Part shown: one piece after another, positions 15,853 to 21,853 of the stretch
Layout of the letters: the number at the start of each line of letters is the position of its first letter
How positions within the stretch are numbered: position 1 is the first letter of the stretch
Source of the DNA: Planctomycetia bacterium
Lineage (GTDB): Bacteria > Planctomycetota > Phycisphaerae > Phycisphaerales > SM1A02
Direction: 5' to 3'
DNA: 21,853 nucleotides
NCBI GenBank assembly: GCA_009936695.1
Contig: JAACEA010000411.1
Location: 1-21,853 of the forward strand
Program-made: the position numbers and the translations under genes
The notes under the pieces: model-generated
What the model saw: the letters and a program-made list of their open reading frames with translations, nothing else
Database searches by the model: none
What the model was told of the DNA's origin: nothing

Positions 15853-15876
15853 GGGCGGATCATCCCTGATCCGCCC
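15853..15876 (-). terminator. Hairpin downstream of the ATP-grasp gene
   Basis: A perfect 10-bp stem (15853-15862 with 15867-15876) has a 4-base loop and lies 20 bases after the ATP-grasp stop. There is no U tract on the minus strand, so it may be a weak terminator or a 3' stabiliser ahead of tRNA-Ser. Confidence 0.55.
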
Positions 15877-15895
15877 TTCCCCTCGATTGCAACGC

Positions 15896-16846
15896 CTACC
15901 CGGGCTGGTCCGCGATGCTCGTCCGCTTCGAGCCCGCGATCGCGTCGATGCGGCCGAGTCGAACCGCGGCGAACTCGAGGATCTGTCGCGCGACGTTGAT
16001 TCCGGTCGCGGGCTCGAATCCCTCGAAGCCCGGTGAGCTGTTCGCCTCGCAGATGCGGAAGTGATCGCCGTCGAAGAGGAGATCGATGCCGGCGATGTCG
16101 AGCCCGACCACCCGCGCCGCTTCCGTGGCGAGCCACTCGATCTCGGGCGTGAGCGGGAAGGGCTCGCCGAATCCCCCGCGCGAGATGTTGGCCTTGAAGG
16201 AACCGTCGGTCGACTGCCGCAGCATCGCTCCGATCGCTCGTCCGCCGACGGTGATGACACGGAGGTCCCGTCCTCGGCTCGTCTCGATGTACTCCTGCAG
16301 GATGAGGTTGACGTTTCCGGTGGAGGCGACCAGGCCCATGATGTCGTCGAGTCGCTGCTCGTCCTCGCAGAGAAAGACCCCGCGGCCGTGCGAACCGGAG
16401 AGGGCCTTCACCACCAGCGGGAAGCCGAGGTAGGTCTTCGCGAGCTCCGCATCGAAAGGTTGCTTCACGAGGATCGTCTTGGCGATCGGCAACTGGCTCG
16501 CGGCAAGCACCTGAATCGACCAGAGTTTGTCCTTGACGATCTCGATCGACTCCGAGGAGTTCAGTGGCTGCACCCCGAGACGCTCGAGGTGCCGCATGAC
16601 GGCCAGCGCGAAGTACGTGGTCCCGCTGCCCATTCGCGGCAGGAGGAAGTCCGGCAGGGGGCGAACCTCGCCGTCGATCCGAACGCTCTTCCGGTCGTCG
16701 CGGGTGACCACGAGATCGAACTGCTCGGGCGCAGAGACGGTCAGGTCGATTCCAAGTCCGGCCGCCTCCTCGAGGAGACGCCGGATCTCGTAGGCCTCCG
16801 GCGGAATCTGGGAACCGGATCGTTTGTAGAGGATGCAACCTCGCAT
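15896..16846 (-). CDS. RimK-type ATP-grasp ligase
   Basis: The product has 316 residues. The ATG at 16846 follows AGGAG by 8 bases. Residues 1-110 are the N-terminal domain with MRGCILYKRSGSQIPPE at the front. The ATP-grasp core follows: VKDKLWSIQVLAASQLPIAK near 108-127, FPLVVKALSGSHGRGVFL with the glycine loop near 140-157, LQEYIETSRGRDLRV near 185-199, and the metal-binding CEANSSPGFEGFE near 266-277. RimK-type enzymes use ATP to join an amino acid, often glutamate, to a peptide or protein carboxyl. The classic target is ribosomal protein S6, but relatives make many peptides, so the substrate is open. The gene stands alone between a structured 537-base gap and tRNA-Ser. It ends with TAG. 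Confidence 0.88.
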   Translation of the reverse strand: MRGCILYKRSGSQIPPEAYEIRRLLEEAAGLGIDLTVSAPEQFDLVVTRDDRKSVRIDGEVRPLPDFLLPRMGSGTTYFALAVMRHLERLGVQPLNSSESIEIVKDKLWSIQVLAASQLPIAKTILVKQPFDAELAKTYLGFPLVVKALSGSHGRGVFLCEDEQRLDDIMGLVASTGNVNLILQEYIETSRGRDLRVITVGGRAIGAMLRQSTDGSFKANISRGGFGEPFPLTPEIEWLATEAARVVGLDIAGIDLLFDGDHFRICEANSSPGFEGFEPATGINVARQILEFAAVRLGRIDAIAGSKRTSIADQPG

Positions 16847-17080
16847 TACGCGTGCTCCTGATCGCCGACCTCTCGGGGTTCGATGTGAACGACGATCGCG
16901 GCGCGGCATCATCGGGTCTCGTCGAGTGAACCGCCAGCAGTCTTCGATCAATTCGCCGGTGCTTTTTCGTGCGAGCCCGGGGTTCGAGGGAAAGCGATCC
17001 CGGACGCGTCACGGGGTGAGGCCGTCATGCAGGGGGCCGGTGGGTCGGGGGCGTCCGGGAGGCCCTCGAAGGCATCGAGC

Positions 17081-17107
17081 CCGGCGCGTTCAACCGCTCA
17101 CCCCGGT
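17081..17107 (-). pseudogene. Possible tRNA-Ser fragment
   Basis: Bases 17081-17099 match 15721-15739 (D arm and anticodon-stem edge of tRNA-Ser) at 18 of 19 positions, and ctcaccccggt follows, which resembles the tRNA's 5' end and flank with about ten bases missing. It is short, so chance cannot be excluded. Confidence 0.4.
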
Positions 17108-17188
17108 CCGATGGGGGTTCGGCCTTGAACGGGGCGGTGGCGACCGCCGGGCGGACGTTTCGGCGTTTCCGTGTCGATATCAAGGAGT

Positions 17189-17225
17189 GGGCCACCACTC
17201 CGCAGGCAGTCGGAGTGGTGGACCC
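17189..17225. repeat. Long hairpin with competing arms
   Basis: Bases 17189-17202 pair with 17211-17225 over 14 bp with one bulged A around an 8-base loop. A further copy of ggagtgg at 17184-17190 can pair with the same ccactcc strand, so two folds exclude each other. The arrangement looks like an attenuator or a small mobile-repeat remnant. Confidence 0.5.
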
Positions 17226-17383
17226 GTCGGTCATCACATGCCGGTGGGGGGCATGCGATCACCATCCTTGAAGGACCCCCGGAAGGCGGGTCCCTGTCGA
17301 CGAGGTGAGACCTCGACCACGCCCATACGGTCCTGAAGAGGTGGTGGTTCGTCGCTTCGAGGAGTTTTCGGACCAACGAACGT

Positions 17384-20074
17384 TCAGTCCAGGAGGTCGG
17401 AACGGACTTCCTGAAGACTTTCGGGGTCGAGCAGCCGAGCGACGAGCCCCGTCCATCCGGTCTGGTGCATCGCGCCGCAGCCTCGTCCGGTCTCCCCGCA
17501 GAAGTACTCGTGGAATGGAAGGTGTCCGTTCCAGGTCGGATCGGTGAATCGAGGGTCCTCCCCGAAGAGCGGACGGTGGCCGCCGGCGTCTCGGAGGAAG
17601 AGGTCGACCAGTCGTCTCCGAACACGCTGCGCGGCGGCGGCGATGTTCGTGGTCTCGCCACCGCTCGGGAACTCGATCTTGAAGTCGTCGCCGTAGTAGT
17701 GATGGAACTTCAGCATCGCTTCGAGCAGCAGGACGTTCAACGGGAACCAGACCGGGCCTCGCCAGTTGGAGTTTCCGCCGAAGAGCGGCGTCCGGCTCTC
17801 GGCCGGCTCATAGTCGACCTGAAGCTGCCGGCCGGCGAGCTCCATGCGGAACGGTTCCTCGAGATGCTCGCGACTCACCGATCGAATGCCGTTCGGCGCG
17901 AGCATCCGGTCCTCGTCGAACGCGACGCGGAACAGGCACTTCATGCGGTGACCTCGGAGGAGCGAGAGGAGGCGGCGATCGCCGCGACCGGGTACCGACC
18001 AGCGACTCACCAGCGACGCCATCTCGGGATTCTCGGAGAGCGTCCGTTCGACGGTGGCGCCGAACTCCGGAAGGCGTTCGAGGATCTCGGGCTCGATGGT
18101 CTCGACCGCGATGAGCGGGATCAGGCCCACCAGCGAGAAGATGCGCAGGGGGTGGGGTTTCCCCTCGGGATCGACGAGGGTGTCGAAGTAGAACTTGTCG
18201 TCCTCGTCCCAGAGCCCGGTGCCGGAGTCGGCGACCGAGGTCATGGCCCGGGCGATCTCCAGGAAGTGGAGGAAGAACTTGCCGGCGAGGTCCTGGTAGA
18301 CCGGGTCGTGGAGCGCGAGTTCGAGGGCGATCCGCATCATCTTCAGGGCGAAGGCGGCGACCCAGCTGGTCGCGTCCGCCTGCTGCAGCCGCCAGCCGTC
18401 GGGAAGGGGAGCGCTCCGGTCGAACGCGCCGATGTTGTCGAGACCGAGGAATCCACCGTCGAAGATGTTGTGGCCTTCGGCGTCCTTGCGGTTCACCCAC
18501 CACGCGAAGTTCAGGAGCAGGCGATGGAAGATCCGCTTGAGGAAGTCGAGATCGCCGTCGCCGCCCTTCGCGTGTCGCTCGATCTGGAAGGTTCGCCATG
18601 CCGCCCACGCATGCACCGGCGGATTCACATCCCCGAACGCCCACTCGTAGGCGGGCAGTTCGCCGTTGGGATGCATGTAGCGGTCGTCGACGAAGAGCAG
18701 CAGTTGTCGCTTCGCGAAGGCGGGATCGATCGCGGCGAACGTCACCGCCTGGAACGCGCTGTCCCAGGTCGCGTACCAGGGATACTCCCACGCATCCGGC
18801 ATCGAGAGCACGTCATGGTTGGCGATGTGCGTCCACTCGTGATTGCGTCCGTTCTTGTGACCACGCGGCGGCGGCGGTTGTCCGGGATCGCCCTCGAGCC
18901 AGCGACGGACGTCGTAGTTGTAGAACTGGCAGCCCCAGATCATGCCGGCGTGCGCCTGGCGGAGGATCCCCCGGGCGTCGTCGGATTCGCACTTCTCCTC
19001 GTGCGGGAGGTGGAACGCGTCGCATTCGGCGCGTCGACGATCGATGGTCTCGTCGACGTCCGCGAGTCCTGGCGTCGCCTCCACCGGCGCGAGACGGATC
19101 CGGACCGTGGCGGTGCCGTTCGCGGGTACCTCCAGCACATGGTGCAGCCCGACCTTCGTCCCGTGTCCCTCGGGATTCACCGCCTCCGGGCGACCATCGA
19201 CGATCGCGTCGTGGATCGCGTCCTTCGGGTGCGGACAGATCGCCTTCGAGCCGAAGACCTTCGGGAAGTTCGTCTCGTTCTCGCAGAAGAGCGGCGTCGC
19301 GTCCTCGGTGAATTCGAGGCGGTACGAGCCGACCTCCGGGTGGACGACGTCGATCGACCCGTCCTCGCCCGTCTTCATGGTCGGGCGTTCGGCGTCCGCT
19401 CCCCACGACCAGGTGTTTCGGAACCACGCCTGCGGAACGAGATGCAGGGTCGACGGCTCCGGGCCGTGGTTGGTGACCTCGACTCGGAGCAGGATGTCCT
19501 CGGCGTCGGCCTTGGCGTATTCGACCTGGACGTCGAAGAACCGGTTCTCGTCGAAGACGCCGGTGTCGACGAGTTCGTACTCGCGATCTTCGACGCCCCG
19601 CGCGGCATTGGTCTCGACGAGATCCTCGTAGGGGAACGCGGCCTGCGGATATCGATAGAGCATCCGGAGATACGAGGCGGTGGGCGTGGCGTCGAGAAAG
19701 AAGTACTGCTCCTTCACGTCCTCGCCGTGATTGCCCTGGCCGTTGGTCAACCCGAAGAGTCGTTCCTTCAGGATGGGATCACGACCGTTCCAGAGGGCGA
19801 GCCCGAGGCAGATCCGCTGGGATCGATCGCAGAAGCCCGCGAGGCCGTCCTCACCCCAGCGATACGCGCGACTCCGGGCCGCGTCATGCGAGAAGGAGTC
19901 CCAGGCGTCGCCGTCCGGCGAATAGTCCTCGCGCACCGTGCCCCACTGGCGCTCGCTCAGCCAGGGGCCCCAGCGGCGCCACGGCGATTCCATGTCGTCG
20001 GCGTCGGCGAGTCGGGCATCCTCGGCGGTCGGTGCGTGCGGGGCGGCGGTGTGTTCGACGGGAGGCGTGGTCAT
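17384..20074 (-). CDS. GH63-type alpha-glucosidase (MGH1-like)
   Basis: The product has 896 residues, the usual length for the large bacterial glucosidase group in GH63. The ATG at 20074 (MTTPPVEH) is taken; an ATG at 20107 would overlap the previous gene by 14 bases and is possible. The N-terminal part is a beta-sandwich (e.g. LRVEVTNHGPEPSTLHLVPQ near 200). The (alpha/alpha)6 barrel follows, with WYATWDSAFQAVTFAAIDP near 432-450, holding a likely catalytic Asp, then NWRGPVWFPLNVLLLEAML near 768-786 and FHEYFCGETGRG near the end, with the second likely acid. No signal peptide is seen, so it acts in the cytoplasm. It starts 19 bases after the debranching enzyme stop, so the two are co-transcribed. 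GH63 enzymes free glucose from alpha-glucosides; the exact substrate here is open. Confidence 0.88.
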   Translation of the reverse strand: MTTPPVEHTAAPHAPTAEDARLADADDMESPWRRWGPWLSERQWGTVREDYSPDGDAWDSFSHDAARSRAYRWGEDGLAGFCDRSQRICLGLALWNGRDPILKERLFGLTNGQGNHGEDVKEQYFFLDATPTASYLRMLYRYPQAAFPYEDLVETNAARGVEDREYELVDTGVFDENRFFDVQVEYAKADAEDILLRVEVTNHGPEPSTLHLVPQAWFRNTWSWGADAERPTMKTGEDGSIDVVHPEVGSYRLEFTEDATPLFCENETNFPKVFGSKAICPHPKDAIHDAIVDGRPEAVNPEGHGTKVGLHHVLEVPANGTATVRIRLAPVEATPGLADVDETIDRRRAECDAFHLPHEEKCESDDARGILRQAHAGMIWGCQFYNYDVRRWLEGDPGQPPPPRGHKNGRNHEWTHIANHDVLSMPDAWEYPWYATWDSAFQAVTFAAIDPAFAKRQLLLFVDDRYMHPNGELPAYEWAFGDVNPPVHAWAAWRTFQIERHAKGGDGDLDFLKRIFHRLLLNFAWWVNRKDAEGHNIFDGGFLGLDNIGAFDRSAPLPDGWRLQQADATSWVAAFALKMMRIALELALHDPVYQDLAGKFFLHFLEIARAMTSVADSGTGLWDEDDKFYFDTLVDPEGKPHPLRIFSLVGLIPLIAVETIEPEILERLPEFGATVERTLSENPEMASLVSRWSVPGRGDRRLLSLLRGHRMKCLFRVAFDEDRMLAPNGIRSVSREHLEEPFRMELAGRQLQVDYEPAESRTPLFGGNSNWRGPVWFPLNVLLLEAMLKFHHYYGDDFKIEFPSGGETTNIAAAAQRVRRRLVDLFLRDAGGHRPLFGEDPRFTDPTWNGHLPFHEYFCGETGRGCGAMHQTGWTGLVARLLDPESLQEVRSDLLD

Positions 20075-20093
20075 GGGGGCTTTCGGGCTGGAG

Positions 20094-21853
20094 TCACGCG
20101 AACGCATCGGAATCGACGCCGCGGCGGTGGTCGATCAGGAGTCGGAGTGCGGCGAGAATCTCGCCGACGCTCCAGGCCTGGCTGAGGCATCCACCGGCGC
20201 GGTGCGGCGCATCGCCGCTGTGCACCTCGGCGATGCCGCCCATCACGCGACGTGAGGACTCGTCGACGATGCCCGAGAGAATCTCGTGCAATGCATCGGG
20301 ATCACGATGGACCCGCAGGTGCGACCGCACGAAGGGACCGAGCAGCCACGGCCAGCTCGATCCCATGTGATACGCCGCATCGCGGGCCGCTTGATCGCCT
20401 TCGTATCGGGGCTGGTATCTCGGATCCGCGGGATCGAGGGTCCGGAGCCCGGTGGGAATCCGCAGCACGCGATCACAGGTCTCGAGCACGCTTGCGGCGC
20501 GATCTCCGGTCACCGGGGGGTGGACGCAGCCGGTCGCGAAGAGCTGGTTCGGACGAAGGGAGCCGTCGAGTCCGTGCGGACCGTCGACCACGTCGGCGAG
20601 ATAACCGTGGTCGGGCATCCAGAAGCGGTCGAAGGAGGCCCGGACCTGGTCGGCCGCGCCGGTGAACCGGGTGCCGTCCTCGCCGAAGGCCGCCGCGAAG
20701 CGGGCACGCCATCGCCATGCGGAATGGAGCAGGGCGTTGAGTTCCACCGCCTTGCCGGCCCGGGGCGTCACCACCGTGCCGTCGATCCGGGCATCCATCC
20801 AGGTGAGCTGCAGACCCTCCTCGCCCTGGTCGAGCAGGCCGTCCGCAGGGTCGATGCGGATGCCGTGCCGGGTCCCGGCGCGATGGGCGTCGAGAATCTC
20901 GTCGACGCTTGGAAGGAGGCTGCGAAGGAAGGCGTTCGCCGTCGACTCGCCCTCGTCGCCCGAGGCGATCCAGGTCCGGCCCACGGCTTCGATGAACAGC
21001 AGGGCCGCATCGGCGGTGTTGTATTCGGGCGGAAGACCGAGACCGGGGAAACGGTTCGGGATCATTCCGCCGTCGACGAATCTCGCGAAGGTGGCGAGGA
21101 TCTCCCGGGCGATCTCCGCCCGGCCGGTCGCGAGGCAGATTCCGGGAATCGAGATCATGGTGTCCCGGCCCCAGTCGGCGAACCACGGATAGCCCGCGAT
21201 GATCGACTTGCCCTGCCCGTCCCGGGTGGGGCGATCGACCACGAAGCGGTCGGCGGCGGCGACCAGGGTCTCGTGGATCGGGGGCGGTTCGGCGTCGAGC
21301 CCGGTCCGCGCGAGCTCGATCAGTGCGCGACGACGCGCCGTCTCCTCCGCGAACGGATCGCGATCGCGGAAGTCGAATCCGGCGTCGTCGCCCGCCGCGA
21401 GCTCGATCCGCAGCACGTCGCCTGCGGCGAGGTCGGCGGTCGCTTCGGCGAGCAACAGATGGTCGTCGACGTCGTCGTAGCCCCGCCGAGTCTCCGTCTG
21501 GAGGTGGTAGCCGCGATACCAGTCGTCGCCCGGCGCGAGTCGGCCGCCGGCGACCCGGATCGAGACGTCGAGTTCGCTTCCGCCGTGCCTGTTCTCGGGC
21601 AATCGAAGTCGGAGCGCGGTGTCTTCAAGTTCGAGCGTGCGGGCCGCCCAGGAAGCCCCGGGCGCGAGCAGGTCGGCAAGCCGGTTGCCGCCGACGACCT
21701 TGACCGCGAGTCGAATCGGACGGTCGGTCGCCTCGACCCGGTACTCCACGATGGTCGCCTCGTGGCCGTGCGGCATCACCATTCGACGGGAGATCCGGGT
21801 GTGGCCGCAGAGCCACTGGTGCTCGACGGTGCCGTCGTTTGCGCGACAACGAA
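20094..21853 (-). CDS. Glycogen debranching enzyme (amylo-alpha-1,6-glucosidase), 5' end cut
   Basis: 586 codons are visible; the frame is still open at the window edge, upstream of an internal ATG at 21782, so the true start lies outside. About 60-110 N-terminal residues are probably missing compared with bacterial enzymes. The N-terminal beta domain continues to about the middle, then the GDE C-terminal (alpha/alpha)6 barrel shows its signature pieces: IAGYPWFADWGRDTMISIPG, YNTADAALLFIEAVGRTW, TWMDARIDGTVVTPRAGKAV, LRPNQLFATG, YHMGSSWPWLLGPF and a closing GGCLSQAWSVGEILAALRL. It removes alpha-1,6-linked glucose at branch points of glycogen-like glucans. It is the first visible gene of a minus-strand unit with the GH63 enzyme and ends with TGA. 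Confidence 0.92.
   Translation of the reverse strand, partial: RCRANDGTVEHQWLCGHTRISRRMVMPHGHEATIVEYRVEATDRPIRLAVKVVGGNRLADLLAPGASWAARTLELEDTALRLRLPENRHGGSELDVSIRVAGGRLAPGDDWYRGYHLQTETRRGYDDVDDHLLLAEATADLAAGDVLRIELAAGDDAGFDFRDRDPFAEETARRRALIELARTGLDAEPPPIHETLVAAADRFVVDRPTRDGQGKSIIAGYPWFADWGRDTMISIPGICLATGRAEIAREILATFARFVDGGMIPNRFPGLGLPPEYNTADAALLFIEAVGRTWIASGDEGESTANAFLRSLLPSVDEILDAHRAGTRHGIRIDPADGLLDQGEEGLQLTWMDARIDGTVVTPRAGKAVELNALLHSAWRWRARFAAAFGEDGTRFTGAADQVRASFDRFWMPDHGYLADVVDGPHGLDGSLRPNQLFATGCVHPPVTGDRAASVLETCDRVLRIPTGLRTLDPADPRYQPRYEGDQAARDAAYHMGSSWPWLLGPFVRSHLRVHRDPDALHEILSGIVDESSRRVMGGIAEVHSGDAPHRAGGCLSQAWSVGEILAALRLLIDHRRGVDSDAFA

Larger units (their letters stand above)
16847..17383. 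other. Hairpin-rich gap upstream of the ATP-grasp gene
   Basis: No convincing gene is seen in these 537 bases on either strand. The region holds several inverted repeats: 17189-17225 (listed separately), catgcc/ggcatg (17237-17255), ggaccc/gggtcc (17273-17293) and cgaggt/acctcg (17301-17315), and a tRNA-Ser-like fragment (17081-17107). It is the 3' flank of the glucosidase gene and the 5' flank of the ATP-grasp gene. No known riboswitch was recognised. Confidence 0.6.

Noticed and set aside
17465..20185. A 906-codon open frame on the plus strand
   Set aside because: It mirrors the GH63 gene in the opposite direction and shows no domain; a composition artefact.

Overview
This GC-rich window most likely comes from a planctomycete of the class Phycisphaerae or a close relative. 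The main clue is a secreted protein that ends in a dockerin-like pair of Asp/Asn-rich loops, a tail common in that group. The coding style also fits: strong G/C at third codon positions, weak Shine-Dalgarno sites, and only TGA and TAG among the stops seen. The assignment is an inference, because no ribosomal RNA or ribosomal protein gene is present.

Layout. Bases 1-2619 hold an intact tRNA-Gly(GCC) with promoter and terminator (minus strand), then a secreted DUF1254/DUF1214-like protein with a dockerin tail, then a second copy of the 3' part of the tRNA and its terminator. This is the arrangement left when an integrative element enters a tRNA gene. The truncated copy also carries a recombinase-style core, 12-bp inverted arms around the 7-base anticodon loop. 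Bases 2879-5254 (plus strand) hold a YceI-like periplasmic protein, a polytopic membrane protein and a lipoprotein. Bases 5370-9047 (minus) encode a tricorn-type protease with an unusual extra domain between two acidic linkers.

Bases 9215-11749 (minus) encode a two-domain fasciclin protein, an ECF sigma factor of SigK type and an overlapping RskA-like membrane anti-sigma factor, closed by a strong terminator. Diverging from the fasciclin gene is a membrane-bound SpoIIE/PP2C phosphatase with a sensor domain and a HAMP linker, followed by a small unknown protein. Bases 14314-15606 (minus) are a flippase-like membrane protein whose frame is intact except for two in-frame TAG codons. Then come tRNA-Ser(TGA), a RimK-type ATP-grasp ligase and a 537-base hairpin-rich gap. 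The right end holds a GH63-type glucosidase and a glycogen debranching enzyme cut by the window edge, which look like an alpha-glucan or glycogen pair.

The most interesting signals are the att-like site and tRNA-bounded cargo at the left edge, the sigma/anti-sigma/fasciclin cluster that parallels the mycobacterial SigK regulon, the tricorn insertion, and the two amber codons, both of which could have arisen from CCAGG sites.
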